44,917 nucleotides of DNA from Nitrospirae bacterium GWF2_44_13 (GCA_001805105.1 MHEE01000009.1:42095-87011); one strand, 5' to 3'; positions 1-9,984 are shown, counted from the stretch's first letter. Notes: generated from the letters alone by a model not told the origin. Made by a program: numbers and translations.

Positions 1-1624
1 TTTTTACGGCGCTTCCTCCCACTCCCAATAATAACCTGCCGCCGAAAAAGGGTTTCGCAATCTCTGAATCCAGTCCTGCATATTGCATTTCAAGAATGCC
101 TGCAGTGCCTCTTATGAAAATATCAGGAGAGAAACGATGTATCTGTTGAAAGAAAAATTTATCGAAAATCAGTTTCTTTTCCATATAAAGCGTAATATCC
201 GACCTCACAGGGATGGAAAGAGGCTGTGAAGAACTCGATACATTTGTGAATGGAAATAGCGCCGCGCCTGCAACAAGAGAAGCGCCATTCCATGGGACAT
301 ATCCTGCCCATCCCAATATTCCTATGCTGCCTTTCCAGAAACCTGAGGGATCATTTAAAAAGAGACTAACATTGGGTCTGTAGCCCAAAAAAAAGCCTTC
401 TGACTTTACATCTCTTACTCCTTCAGCAATACGTAAATTCTCGGTTTCAAATTTCGAGATTTTGAAAAACTCACTTCGGGTGAGCCTTCCCTGCATCAAC
501 TCCTTTATATCAAATTGGGTCGTGTGGAATGAGAACATAGGGATGCCGTTCTCTTTAAAGATTATAGTTACATCTTCTATGTCCTCAGGAATCATGGGCG
601 CTATTGCTCTGAGCAGGGCCATCAGCGCACTTATCTCATAGAAGTACTTATTGTTCTGCACGTCAATTGTTAGAGATCTGTCGATCCTGTATATTCTGAA
701 ATCACTAAAATCTGAATAAAACAATGCCAATCTCATCCTCTTATCCCACGTTAGCGGCTTTGCATCAAGAGGCTCCTTATAGGGATGATCATATATCGGA
801 ACCATAGGCCTGCCTATTTCAAAAGGCAACGATAAATTAACGCCTATCTGGTTGCCCCGCTGATAGCTCAGGTCAATCTCAAACCACTTAGAGGGCATCC
901 ATCTAAAGCCAAAGTTATAATTTGACGGTACAGGCTCTCTGAAATATTTTGGCTGCGCTGGGTCACTAGTATGCTTATGATATTGGATAGGGCTGTACTC
1001 CACCATCAATGCATATTTTTCAGATGGGGCAAATTGGACGCCCCAAAAAAACTGGGAGTCAAGGAGCCACTGTTTTGTATCCTGAAACATCTCTATCCTT
1101 ATCCTCTCACCCAGTGAAGGAAGAGGCTTTATGCCAAACCTGCCGTTGCCGAACCCGAGGGTAAAATCAAACGGATAGATTTGTTTGCTTGCTACGATGT
1201 ATTGTGATGAGTAAAGTCTTGTACCCTGAGGATCCCTGATTCCCAGAGCTACAGCAGGAATATATTTGCCTTCGGGAATTATTTTAATTTTAAAACCCAG
1301 CACCTTGTCTTTGTAATTCCCATATTGTGATTCAGAAGAAGAACCGGGAAATCCAGGTACGCCCATGACTTCCGTTATCCCGCCGTCGATTTCAAGCCCT
1401 TCAAACGGGCTTATGGCTCCGTAGTAATATCTGTAAGGCTTAATCTGGCTGTAACCGATGCGGAAAGTATTTTCCCTCATTATTCTTGCAGTGGGTATCT
1501 CCATAAGCCCTGTACCGCCAGAGTTAGAGGGGTAGATAAACGGCTCATCACCGGCTAAACAGAAAGAAGAAGGAACTAAGCAACAAACAACGCACAGTAG
1601 AAAAAAAGCAATGTATCCATTCAT
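1..1624 (-). CDS. YjbH/GfcD-type exopolysaccharide outer-membrane protein, partial
   Basis: The reading frame is open from an ATG at 1624 to the left edge of the window, about 541 residues, so the C-terminus is missing. It begins with a signal peptide (hydrophobic run ending near CLAGDEP). A segment typical of the YjbH (DUF940) family follows: SGGTGLMEIPTARIM, then many alternating aromatic and hydrophobic strands as expected of an outer-membrane beta-barrel. YjbH/GfcD proteins act in secretion of exopolysaccharide together with a Wza-type export protein, which is the gene directly upstream (37 bases away). Family members are usually near 700 residues, so roughly a fifth is cut off. The weak ribosome site is AGAAG. 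The family call is a motif-level reading. Confidence 0.72.
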   Translation of the reverse strand, partial: MNGYIAFFLLCVVCCLVPSSFCLAGDEPFIYPSNSGGTGLMEIPTARIMRENTFRIGYSQIKPYRYYYGAISPFEGLEIDGGITEVMGVPGFPGSSSESQYGNYKDKVLGFKIKIIPEGKYIPAVALGIRDPQGTRLYSSQYIVASKQIYPFDFTLGFGNGRFGIKPLPSLGERIRIEMFQDTKQWLLDSQFFWGVQFAPSEKYALMVEYSPIQYHKHTSDPAQPKYFREPVPSNYNFGFRWMPSKWFEIDLSYQRGNQIGVNLSLPFEIGRPMVPIYDHPYKEPLDAKPLTWDKRMRLALFYSDFSDFRIYRIDRSLTIDVQNNKYFYEISALMALLRAIAPMIPEDIEDVTIIFKENGIPMFSFHTTQFDIKELMQGRLTRSEFFKISKFETENLRIAEGVRDVKSEGFFLGYRPNVSLFLNDPSGFWKGSIGILGWAGYVPWNGASLVAGAALFPFTNVSSSSQPLSIPVRSDITLYMEKKLIFDKFFFQQIHRFSPDIFIRGTAGILEMQYAGLDSEIAKPFFGGRLLLGVGGSAVK

Positions 1625-1662
1625 TCAATCTTCTAAATTAAGGTACTCTGACATCACGTTTG

Positions 1663-4161
1663 TCAGGGCAAAACTTTTATAACAACTGCAGCAATTACTG
1701 CCATCTGCATCAGTATCTGTGTTATATCTCTAATCTCCCTCATCCATGCAATACGCTCCAGTTTCTCAGGCACAACTATAGTGTCACCAGGCTCAATCTC
1801 TTTTACTTCATCGATAAAGGCTGGCATCTCCCATCGGGATTTTAATGAATTCCAGCTTATAAGACCAGATGACAGCTTCCTTGCACTGCCGTCAATTTTT
1901 AAGACATATACATTGTCGGTATCAGCGTATCTTGGATACCCGCCTGCCATTTCAATATAGTCTTTGTAATCATGTTTTTCCAAATATATAAGACTGCTAT
2001 GCGACATAACCGAGCCGATAACATTAACCACGCTGTTTTTTATGGGGATATGAAGATTGTCTCCTTCGTGAAGTTCAATATCGTATTCGCTGCCCTTCAG
2101 AAGCCTCAAATGGGCAAGCCGTATACTTATCCTTCCTGTTGCCTTAAGCTTCTTCAAAGACGCTATAAATTTCTGTTTGCTTTCCATCTCAGTATTTTTA
2201 GCAGAAACTTCTTCCGATGACACGGCAGTAGAAGCCGAAACAGAACTCCCAGCAATGAACTCCCTTTCAAGTCTTATGATCATCTCTTCAATGCTTTTTT
2301 GCTGCATGTCTTTAACGCTCTCCCGTATAAATACAGCTCCTCGCAGGTATGCGCTGTCTGTGTACCCGCCTGCCCTTTCGATAATAGAAGAGAGTTTGTC
2401 CCCCTTCTTAATGGTGTAAGTGCCAGGGAATTTCACTTCACCTTGAATTGTCACTGTCCTGTAAACCTGCCATTCAGGAACGGTGCGGACCAACAGATAG
2501 TCGTTCTCCTGAAGCTTTATATTGCTCGAGATATCTCCATTTAAGGCCTTTTCAATATTAATCGTAATCTTTTCGGTTTTTGGCCCAGCATTTGTAACGG
2601 ATACTCTCGTTAATTCGGCATCTTTATTATAGGCATAATATTTAAGCCCGCCTGCCATATGCAAAAGGTCTTTAATCGTCATGCCGGAACTGAAACCGTA
2701 TTCGCCTTCCTTCTGAACTGCGCCTACAAGCCTGACCACCTTCCTATCCTGCACAATCTGGAATATTTTCAACACATCTCCCGACTGAATGGCAAGGTCT
2801 TTATCTTTAACTGCATCCGTATCCGATTCAAACACTATATATTTATGGCCATCCACTATCCGCTCAATCTGAACCCTCCCCTTAAAAGCAACAGCATTCA
2901 GACCGCCCGCCATATCCATTAGTTGCTGAATCTTGGTCTCCCCTTTCAGCTCATAGATAGCAGGATTATTCACACTGCCTGCGATAGCAGCAACATTACC
3001 TATAGGCGGTATGAATATCACATCCTCAGGCATAAGCCTGACATCCTTTGTTTTATCACCCTTTAAGAGAAAATCGTACATGTCGAAATTGACGACTGTC
3101 GTACCGTTCCTCTTAACCTGTATATTCCTCATTGTGCCTGTTTTTGAGGGTCCTCCGGCCGCGAAGATGGCATTTACCAAAGTTGAAAGTGAAGAAAGAG
3201 TATATGCGCCAGGCTTGCTGGCATTGCCAACAACATAAACCCTCATAGTTCTCAAAGCTCCCATGCCTACATTCATCTCAAATCCGGTAAAATATTTGGA
3301 AAACTCTTTATGCAAAAGCGCTTTTAATTCCTTATAAGTCAGTCCTGTAACACCGAGCATACCAACTTTGGGCAGAGTTATTTTCCCATCCCTATCAACA
3401 ACAACAGACCATTGCCCCTCGATACTGCCCCATACTACTATTTTCACTTCATCATCGGGACCAATGACATAGTCAGGCCCTACAGGAACTTTTTCAACAG
3501 GAGCAAATGTCGAAAGAGGCTGGCTGAAAAGGTCGTAGCCAAACTGTTTGACAGTAATAGTCAGCGGGTATGAGCTTTTTATCCCTATAAGCTTAAATCC
3601 ATCAGCTATGGCTTCGGTAGAGCCAATTAAATATCCAGCATCCGTGATTACCGCATTTTTATCGCTGAGCTCCAATGTTTTTATTTCCTGTTTCTGTTGT
3701 TTCAGTTTATCTATTTCATCTCTGCCTTTGTCCTTATCCGCATCTATCTGTTCCCTTTCAACACGCTTGGTGATTTTGACTATTCTGATCGGAATTGCAA
3801 TCTTTCCGGTAGGCAAGGCCTTAGCCGTATACTGGAAGGTAATCCCTTCCAATTTTTTTAATATTTCGAATTGGAATTCGTCAATATCTATTGTCCCTCC
3901 TGAGATATACTGTTCGAATTCAGATGGCTTTTCCAAAGAAGGCTGCTGAAAGGTTGATGGTTGCTGAGATGGAGGCGGCATTTGTTGGGGCTGCTGCAAG
4001 TATGGCTGTCCAAACAGAGCAGAAGCTGTGGATGTTTGATTCCATGGCGATACTGGAATCATCTGCATCTCAACGGCAGACGCAATGCCTGAAAAAAGCA
4101 ACTGTATAGATATAATTATAAAAGTCAAAAACCTTAAAAATTTACTCTTAATGACTAACAT
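1663..4161 (-). CDS. Polysaccharide export protein, Wza-type with multiple SLBB domains
   Basis: This 832-residue protein has a signal peptide (cleavage after about residue 29, ASA|VE) and a Gln/Pro-rich linker (50-75). A Poly_export domain follows at about 228-305 (YVIGPDDEVKIVVWGSIEG). Then come about five SLBB-type beta-grasp repeats (about 307-387, 393-465, 477-560, 569-650 and 735-800), each with a recurring AGG turn and GDxLxIP-like end. A hydrophobic C-terminal helix (about 810-830) could cross the outer membrane as in Wza. E. coli Wza is about 380 residues, so this is a long version with extra SLBB repeats, and it has no lipobox cysteine. It probably forms the export channel for the polysaccharide controlled by the Wzz-like gene upstream. 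A GGGGG-type ribosome site lies about 10 bases before the ATG. Confidence 0.88.
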   Translation of the reverse strand: MLVIKSKFLRFLTFIIISIQLLFSGIASAVEMQMIPVSPWNQTSTASALFGQPYLQQPQQMPPPSQQPSTFQQPSLEKPSEFEQYISGGTIDIDEFQFEILKKLEGITFQYTAKALPTGKIAIPIRIVKITKRVEREQIDADKDKGRDEIDKLKQQKQEIKTLELSDKNAVITDAGYLIGSTEAIADGFKLIGIKSSYPLTITVKQFGYDLFSQPLSTFAPVEKVPVGPDYVIGPDDEVKIVVWGSIEGQWSVVVDRDGKITLPKVGMLGVTGLTYKELKALLHKEFSKYFTGFEMNVGMGALRTMRVYVVGNASKPGAYTLSSLSTLVNAIFAAGGPSKTGTMRNIQVKRNGTTVVNFDMYDFLLKGDKTKDVRLMPEDVIFIPPIGNVAAIAGSVNNPAIYELKGETKIQQLMDMAGGLNAVAFKGRVQIERIVDGHKYIVFESDTDAVKDKDLAIQSGDVLKIFQIVQDRKVVRLVGAVQKEGEYGFSSGMTIKDLLHMAGGLKYYAYNKDAELTRVSVTNAGPKTEKITINIEKALNGDISSNIKLQENDYLLVRTVPEWQVYRTVTIQGEVKFPGTYTIKKGDKLSSIIERAGGYTDSAYLRGAVFIRESVKDMQQKSIEEMIIRLEREFIAGSSVSASTAVSSEEVSAKNTEMESKQKFIASLKKLKATGRISIRLAHLRLLKGSEYDIELHEGDNLHIPIKNSVVNVIGSVMSHSSLIYLEKHDYKDYIEMAGGYPRYADTDNVYVLKIDGSARKLSSGLISWNSLKSRWEMPAFIDEVKEIEPGDTIVVPEKLERIAWMREIRDITQILMQMAVIAAVVIKVLP

Positions 4162-4251
4162 AGACTAACCCCCTATTTCTGATATCTCTTACTTTTAAAG
4201 ATTTTTCAAATTTACTATTATATATTCGCCGATGCGATTATAACATATCTT

Positions 4252-5031
4252 TTAAAATCTATAACTCATCAAAATCCCACCGCCTATACCCTTAAGTGGA
4301 ACAAAATTTAGCGATATTTTCTCTTTTTCCTCTGACTTCTCTACAGTATTACAACTCAGATATGCCAGATACCAGCCGAGCACAGCCTGTGAAAAGTAAT
4401 GTTTATTGTCATTTATTCTCGTAAGCCCTGGCAGTACGGACAATGCATACAGGATTGACTTTACGTATGTATTATCATTCATTTTAGCTGCAGTTATAAA
4501 AGGCACAGCGCCCAAAAAGGCATGCCCGCTTAATCCGTTAGAATCCTTTAATGGTCGCCATTTCGACTCGCCCTCTGAAGGATCGGATGCGCCAGTCATC
4601 CTTTGAAGAAATAAACCTGCAGGCGCGCCAACCATTATCGCCCTGAGAGATTTCTGAGCCCACTGGCCTGCTGGGTGTTCTTCTAAAAGCACATGCGTTC
4701 CCAAAAGTATGGGCAAGATAAAAACAGCATTGCCAGGCCACTTTAGCGCCTTTGCCGCGCTGTCTGTTGTCTCGCTTCTGACACTATCCTGATAGTATTT
4801 CTGAATCTCCTTGTCCATTGAAGAATTTGCAAAGATACCTGCAACTCCAACGCCTATGCCCAATCTGAGCAGGTTTTCTCCATTCGCATAAAAGTTCCTA
4901 TAATCTTTTTTAACTGCCTCTATATCACGCGATATTAAAGAATCGTCATCCGCAAAACATGGAGATATTAGAAATGCAAATGCCGTCATAACTACAACAA
5001 AGACGGCTGCACGGCCTAAAGATTTTGTCAT
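4252..5031 (-). CDS. PAP2-family phosphatase, exported
   Basis: This 259-residue protein starts with a signal peptide (cleaved near CFA|DD) and has several hydrophobic helices. The three PAP2 motifs are visible in relaxed form: KWRP near residue 155, GLSGHAFLG (the SGH motif), and LTRINDNKHYFSQAVLGW (the R-x5-H motif with the catalytic His). PAP2 enzymes dephosphorylate lipid phosphates such as undecaprenyl pyrophosphate or phosphatidic acid. Inside an export operon the likely role is recycling of the lipid carrier or trimming of a lipid-linked product, which is inference. Its ATG shares one base with the stop codon of the Wzz-like gene, so translation is probably coupled. Confidence 0.8.
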   Translation of the reverse strand: MTKSLGRAAVFVVVMTAFAFLISPCFADDDSLISRDIEAVKKDYRNFYANGENLLRLGIGVGVAGIFANSSMDKEIQKYYQDSVRSETTDSAAKALKWPGNAVFILPILLGTHVLLEEHPAGQWAQKSLRAIMVGAPAGLFLQRMTGASDPSEGESKWRPLKDSNGLSGHAFLGAVPFITAAKMNDNTYVKSILYALSVLPGLTRINDNKHYFSQAVLGWYLAYLSCNTVEKSEEKEKISLNFVPLKGIGGGILMSYRF

Positions 5032-6236
5032 TACTGCCTTCCCCTTCTGATTGGCAGCCTGAATGCTGCATATCGCTTAATGGCCTCAATCCTCTCTCTG
5101 TTTTCAGGATCGTTTGACGCTTTGTCTTTGTATTCCATAAAAAACGCTGCAAATACTGATAAAAAGAAACCCACAAATGTTGCAAGCATTACCATCTGCC
5201 TTCTTTTTGGCTTAACCCTTTTCTCAGGCGGTATTGCTTTTTCAATTATCTGGATTAGCGTGGCATCCCTTGACTCATCAAGTTTGGCACTAGTATATTG
5301 TTTTAATAAAAGTTCATAAAGTGTCTCATTGTATTTAAATTCGCGCATCTTCCTTATATACTCAGTGCCGAGAGAGGAAATTCTGCCGGTTGAAATAACA
5401 GCAGCAGAATTGCGGCTTCCGCTCTTCGCCTCAAGTCTGCCAATTTGATCCATTAGTCCCCTAATCTCCTCTTCAATTCTCTGGATATCAGGATTCTGCG
5501 GGGTGGCGTATGTTTTCATTACCTTAAGCTGAACCTCTTTTGCAGCTACCTGTGCCCTCAATTGGGCAATGCCTTCCACAACCATCGCTGCCTGCGTATC
5601 AAGTTTGATAACACCTGTCTTTTCCTGAAAACCTTTCAGGGACTCTTCTGCATTAAAAAGTCCTTCTTTTGCAAGTTTTAACTGCTCCTCAAAAAAAAGA
5701 CGCCTCTGTGACGCCTCTGTAACAGCAATATTCTTATTAAAATGCCTTAGTTCTTCCACTAAGGCATTTGCTATTTCCGCAGCCTTTTGGGGGTCCTTGT
5801 CCTCAAACCCTATAGTTATTATCCCGCTTTTTCTATCTTCGTGAGCCTTAAGTGAATCAAGTAGGATATGTCTTGCGTGATCCCTATATTTAGATTTATA
5901 AAGCTTCATCAAATCAAATCTGTCTATAACTCGGTCTAAAACAGTCCTTGATTTTAATAGCTCGATATAAAGGTCATTTTGTGTCTTTATACCTCCTCCG
6001 CCAAGTATGTTTGTTATGAGTGGCCCGCCCTGGACCATAAACTGAGTTGAAGCGATTGTCTGAGGAGGGAGTATCTTTGTTTCTGCCTTATAAATTGAGG
6101 GTATTATAAAGCTTATGATTGTGGTTATAACTGCTGCTCCAAAGGTAATTATTGCAATAAGCCTCTTTTTTTTAAAAATAACAACCAAATAGTCCAGCAG
6201 ATTAATTTCCTCAGAAAATTCTTCCTTATGCTCCAT
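5031..6236 (-). CDS. Wzz/GNVR polysaccharide chain-length determinant
   Basis: This 401-residue protein has the classic polysaccharide co-polymerase layout. A cytoplasmic N-terminus with the motif INLLDYLVVIFKKK leads to a transmembrane helix at about 26-47. A long periplasmic helical region with coiled coil follows (about 150-330), and a second helix sits at about 348-367 after a Pro-rich stretch (IPPEKRVKPKRRQ). There is no Walker kinase domain fused at the C-terminus, and no BY-kinase gene is next to it. It sets the length of the exported polymer and contacts the Wza-type protein. It is the first gene of a four-gene minus-strand operon. The ribosome site GGGAG lies 7 bases before the ATG. 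Confidence 0.87.
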   Translation of the reverse strand: MEHKEEFSEEINLLDYLVVIFKKKRLIAIITFGAAVITTIISFIIPSIYKAETKILPPQTIASTQFMVQGGPLITNILGGGGIKTQNDLYIELLKSRTVLDRVIDRFDLMKLYKSKYRDHARHILLDSLKAHEDRKSGIITIGFEDKDPQKAAEIANALVEELRHFNKNIAVTEASQRRLFFEEQLKLAKEGLFNAEESLKGFQEKTGVIKLDTQAAMVVEGIAQLRAQVAAKEVQLKVMKTYATPQNPDIQRIEEEIRGLMDQIGRLEAKSGSRNSAAVISTGRISSLGTEYIRKMREFKYNETLYELLLKQYTSAKLDESRDATLIQIIEKAIPPEKRVKPKRRQMVMLATFVGFFLSVFAAFFMEYKDKASNDPENRERIEAIKRYAAFRLPIRRGRQ

Positions 6237-6256
6237 TATAATCTCCCTTGAAATTT

Positions 6257-6290
6257 ATTATAAGTTTAGTGTCTATATAGATTACACTAA
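6257..6290 (-). promoter_or_regulatory. Candidate promoter and operator dyad before the export operon
   Basis: A TATAAT -10 hexamer (minus strand, 6257-6262) lies about 20 bases before the Wzz-like start. Overlapping the spacer and -35 region is a perfect 7-bp dyad, TTAGTGT (6266-6272) and ACACTAA (6284-6290), with an 11-base AT-rich spacer. No good -35 hexamer is seen, which fits an activator- or repressor-controlled promoter. The regulator is unknown. Confidence 0.35.
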
Positions 6291-6328
6291 TCTTTTTGTA
6301 TTCCGCAATATACATCGCTGGTAGAAAG

Positions 6329-6536
6329 TTACAAGAACTTAAAAAATTTCTTAACCTCATCCATAAAAACAACCCATATTCGGGGAATATTTTTAACAAG
6401 ATTTTCTAAAAGTGGTTCTTCAATCATGAATCCATATGCATGGATAAAGAAATGCCTGAAGGTCAATTTTATTTGGCTAAATAACAAGTCCGTAACCATC
6501 TGCTACATAAAGACATTCTTGCATTTCATGTCTCAA
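6329..6536 (-). pseudogene. Decayed HepT (HEPN) toxin remnant
   Basis: Between dinG and the export operon, two short minus-strand segments in different frames look like pieces of a HepT RNase. An upstream piece (6474-6536) encodes LRHEMQECLYVADGYG, like the HepT central helix. A downstream piece (6329-6466) encodes RHFFIHAYGFMIEEPL and runs to its own stop. The latter keeps the HEPN catalytic pattern R-x4-H-x-Y. Stops and a frame change separate the pieces, so no full protein can be made. No MntA partner is seen. The identification rests on motif resemblance only. Confidence 0.5.
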
Positions 6537-6573
6537 AAATAGATCCAGGCATTACACCTTCTTGTAATATTTG

Positions 6574-8463
6574 TCACACACCTTTTTTGTCCTGTAGCAC
6601 GCTCTCCAAAAACCTCTTTCCATATGCATTTGTTTTAATCCTTTCATCGCATATAATAACCCTGCCTGTATCTGTCTTTGACCGTATCAACCTTCCTGTA
6701 CCTTGCTTGAACTTCAGTATCGCCTTCGGAAGGGAATATTCATAAAACGGATTCCCTCCACCTTTTTCAATCTCTTCTGTCCTTGCCTTTACTATGGGCT
6801 CTGTGGGAACTTCAAAGGGCAGTTTTGTGATAATAAGGCACTTCAAGGAGTCTCCCTTAATATCAACGCCTTCCCAGAATGAATTAAGGCCGAATATGAC
6901 ACTGTTTTCACTCTCCCTCATTGCTTTAAGCATTGCCTTATTAGGGAGTTCACCCTGAACCATTGGATTTAGTCCGAGTTCCGTCAGCTTATCGGATGTC
7001 AAAGCCCATATCTTGCCCATTACTTCCTTTGATGTGAAAAGGACAAGAACTCCGCCGTCTTTCTTTGATGCCTCATCAATAATAACTCCGGCAAGCTTTC
7101 CTATGCCTTCGCCATTTACCAGGTTTATTCCTTTTTTTATCTCCATGGCAATTTGATTTCTGAGGTCAAAGGGAGAAGGAACAGACAGTTTTGCCGATGC
7201 CTCAAGTCCAAGTATCTTTTCGGTAAATCCAAAATCCCCTGAGACCGAAAGAGTGGCGGATGTTACTATTATGGAATTATACTCAGGGACTATGTTTTCC
7301 CTGATAAAATCCTTCGGATAGATGGGAGACATTCTAAGGGCAATTCTTTTTTCTTCTATCTCAGGCCATCTTACAAAGCCATCCATATCCTCTAAGAATA
7401 TCTCCAGCCCATCTGCAAAGTGCTTAAGCTTGGTTACTGACGCCTTCAGTTCAAGTTCCTCGTCTTCTTTAAAAAGTCCCATCGTTGATGTCCTGATATC
7501 TTCAATAAGGGATCTGATTGAAGATGAAAGAGCAGATGAAAAATTAGCTAATGCGAAGGTGCCTTTAATAGTTTTTCTGTGTTCCAGCTCTTTTTTCACC
7601 ATATCCCAGAAAAGCTCCATCTCCGTTCTCAGGGATTCAACTATCTGAAACAGGTGGTGGGATTTTGAAAGCAGGCCCTTATAGTTTCCTCTTTCATCAA
7701 GCCTGAGGAGTTTATTCAGGATATTTTCAAAGCCGCGTTTTGAGAGGTTTATCCCAATCTGCTCTGAAAGGGCACTATCAAGCGCATGCCCTTCGTCTAT
7801 GATTAAGACCTCAGCCTTAGGCAGTATCTTTGAGTCATCCGACAGCATTGCATTGATGCTTATAAGCGCATGGTTTGCAACTACTACCTGCACCCTTCCA
7901 CATCTCTGCCTTGCCTTGAAGTAAAAGCATTGGTTGTAATAACTGCATTTTTTGCCCTTGCATGCATCAGGGTCAGAAGACACCCTCTCCCACAAAAAGG
8001 ATCTATCAGGATAGTCTTCTACGTCTCCCTTCTCTGTTTCAGATGCCCAGATGGTAAGCCTTCTGTATTCAGATGCTTCCTCGTCATTCGAAACCCTGAA
8101 TGCATTGAGCCTTCTTAGGCAGAGGTAATTGCCCCTGCCCTTTGCAATGGCATAATCAAACTCTTTTAAGTCTGAAAGGAATCTCAGGTCCTTGGAGATG
8201 AGCTGTTCCTGAAGATTTAATGTCTTTGTTGAAATAATCCCTTTCTTTCCGGACAGGATTAAGGGGATTAGATAGGCAAATGTCTTGCCTGTCCCGGTTC
8301 CGGCCTCTGCCATGAGCACGTCGCCCTCCTCTATGGCCGTTATGGCCGTTGAACATGCCTCCATCATATCTAACTGCGGATTCCTCAGTTCATAATCCGG
8401 CATTGCCCCTGCCACATCAGCCTTGAGAAAATTTAGTGATTTCTGCGCTAATTTTAAATCCAT
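6574..8463 (-). CDS. dinG: DinG/XPD-family ATP-dependent DNA helicase
   Basis: This 629-residue superfamily 2 helicase has all the expected parts. The Q-like segment RNPQLDMMEA is followed by Walker A AEAGTGTGKT (52-61). The four cysteines of the iron-sulphur cluster are C115, C168, C173 and C179. The DEAH-type box reads DEGH (223-226), after VVANHALI. Motif VI is QGTGRLIRS (from 587). Such enzymes unwind DNA 5' to 3' and resolve R-loops, D-loops or G-quadruplexes. E. coli DinG is 716 residues, and there is no fused exonuclease domain here. Upstream lies a 128-bp element that is repeated at 10107-10233. Confidence 0.92.
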   Translation of the reverse strand: MDLKLAQKSLNFLKADVAGAMPDYELRNPQLDMMEACSTAITAIEEGDVLMAEAGTGTGKTFAYLIPLILSGKKGIISTKTLNLQEQLISKDLRFLSDLKEFDYAIAKGRGNYLCLRRLNAFRVSNDEEASEYRRLTIWASETEKGDVEDYPDRSFLWERVSSDPDACKGKKCSYYNQCFYFKARQRCGRVQVVVANHALISINAMLSDDSKILPKAEVLIIDEGHALDSALSEQIGINLSKRGFENILNKLLRLDERGNYKGLLSKSHHLFQIVESLRTEMELFWDMVKKELEHRKTIKGTFALANFSSALSSSIRSLIEDIRTSTMGLFKEDEELELKASVTKLKHFADGLEIFLEDMDGFVRWPEIEEKRIALRMSPIYPKDFIRENIVPEYNSIIVTSATLSVSGDFGFTEKILGLEASAKLSVPSPFDLRNQIAMEIKKGINLVNGEGIGKLAGVIIDEASKKDGGVLVLFTSKEVMGKIWALTSDKLTELGLNPMVQGELPNKAMLKAMRESENSVIFGLNSFWEGVDIKGDSLKCLIITKLPFEVPTEPIVKARTEEIEKGGGNPFYEYSLPKAILKFKQGTGRLIRSKTDTGRVIICDERIKTNAYGKRFLESVLQDKKGV

Positions 8464-8482
8464 AATATATTTCCCATATTTA

Positions 8483-8610
8483 TATTACCCCAGTTTTTAC
8501 CGTTTTCCCTTTATAGAGCCGCTTATTTTCAAAGTTTGTTTATACTAACATGTGCCTTTCTTAATGAAGAATTATCTTAACTATATAAATCAATACTATG
8601 ACTATTTCAC
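8483..8610. repeat. 128-bp direct repeat, copy A
   Basis: This block, just upstream of dinG, recurs at 10107-10233 in the same orientation with scattered mismatches. The best conserved core, about 42 bases with one mismatch, starts CTTTATAGAGCCGCTTATTT and ends TTTATACTAACA. The two copies bracket the ATPase gene at 8812-9984. The rest of the 348-base gap (8611-8811) holds nothing recognisable. Confidence 0.85.
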
Positions 8611-8811
8611 ATTATTAAGACCATAGCCAAAACAGCTATTACTGCAAAGCGCGGTGAAAATCGAAGGCAAAACACTTACTGCACGTTTATCTTTATATTT
8701 TATGCAATACCGTTGGGAAAAGATGAAAAGGTTGAGAAGGGAAAAAGGTAATCTACTTACCTCTCTGAAAATGGCTGCTATGAGCGCAGGGTTAGGGCCG
8801 CTTTTCTCGTA

Positions 8812-9984
8812 CTACGAATAGACCCCGCTCCATAAGTCGTCGAGAAACTTCTGGTACGGCAGAATAGTGATGCCATCCACAGTCCTCGCACGGGCTTCAA
8901 GACTAACACAGAGATAGCGTTTCAGTTTCTTCTCCTCTGCCAGCGCGCGCAGGGATTTAAGGTCTTGAGAAGACACATTTTCTTTAGCCTTCACCTCGAT
9001 GGCAGTATGATCACCAAGTATAAAATCGACCTCGAACCCCGATGTAGACCGCCAATAACTGAGGGGCTCGGCTGAAACATAATCACTGTAGCTCCTCAGT
9101 TCATGCAAAAGATAGGTCTCAAAGGCTTCGCCGAATTCAGGGGTGCCCGGCATAAATACTCTCCCTTGCAGCTTAGCCACCACTCCGACATCAAAAAAAT
9201 AGTATTTCGAGGAGACCAACGGCTTTCGTTTCACCGAACTGCGCCAAGCCGGAAGTTCATGGATCACAAGTGTATCCTTGAGTATTTCAAAATACTCATA
9301 GACAGTCGTGCGTGGTACCTGAGCATCATTTGAGACATTCGTAAAGTTGACGATTGTGCCGTTACAGAGGGCTGCAACCTTGAGGAAGCGGCTGAACGCA
9401 GGTACATTTCTTGTAGCCCCCTCAGCTATGATCTCCTGCTGCAGATAGGAACCTGCATAGGCCTGAAGGTCGGCGCCGGGATTGTCAGAGAAATAAATAG
9501 AAGGAATCAATCCGCGTTCAAGTGCACGAAATAAGTCGAACTGCTGCCCAAGCTCTCGGTAGGTGAGGGGATGCAGATATTTCGTGCGGGCCCTGCCGCC
9601 AAGCAGGTTCACGCCGCCGCGCCTGAGCTTCCGGGCGCTCGATCCTGTAAGCAGAAAGCGAATCCTGCGCTCTTCTATCAGCCTGTGCACTTCATTGAGC
9701 AGAATGGGCAAACGCTGTATCTCATCAATAACCACAAAACGGTTCTTGGGAGTCAATTCTTGAGCAAGACGACCGGGATTCTGGCTCATCGCCAGGAATA
9801 CCGATGTGTCCAAAAGGTCATAAACCTTCACATCCTTCAGGGTATGGCGAATAAGCGAGGTCTTCCCTGTCTGGCGTGGCCCGAGAAGAAAAAGGGATTT
9901 CTTCTCCAGAAGCGCTGGCAGACTCAGTGCCCTGTCTATATAAAGGCTATCAAGATTTTTCTGTTTCGTCGCCATATTCGTCAT
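8812..9984 (-). CDS. AAA ATPase with DUF4143 domain (1 of 4)
   Basis: This 390-residue protein has Walker A GPRQTGKT (35-42), Walker B VVIDEIQ (84-90) and sensor LLTGSSARKL. A winged-helix-like middle and a C-terminal PD-(D/E)xK-like fold follow, with FEVDF (D320) and AIEVK (E330, K332). DUF4143 ATPases are common in mobile and defence regions, but their function is not established. The gene is visibly richer in G+C (long GC-only runs around 9590-9660) than its neighbours and sits between two copies of a 128-bp repeat, which suggests separate arrival. A second in-frame ATG is at codon 4. Confidence 0.85.
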   Translation of the reverse strand: MTNMATKQKNLDSLYIDRALSLPALLEKKSLFLLGPRQTGKTSLIRHTLKDVKVYDLLDTSVFLAMSQNPGRLAQELTPKNRFVVIDEIQRLPILLNEVHRLIEERRIRFLLTGSSARKLRRGGVNLLGGRARTKYLHPLTYRELGQQFDLFRALERGLIPSIYFSDNPGADLQAYAGSYLQQEIIAEGATRNVPAFSRFLKVAALCNGTIVNFTNVSNDAQVPRTTVYEYFEILKDTLVIHELPAWRSSVKRKPLVSSKYYFFDVGVVAKLQGRVFMPGTPEFGEAFETYLLHELRSYSDYVSAEPLSYWRSTSGFEVDFILGDHTAIEVKAKENVSSQDLKSLRALAEEKKLKRYLCVSLEARARTVDGITILPYQKFLDDLWSGVYS

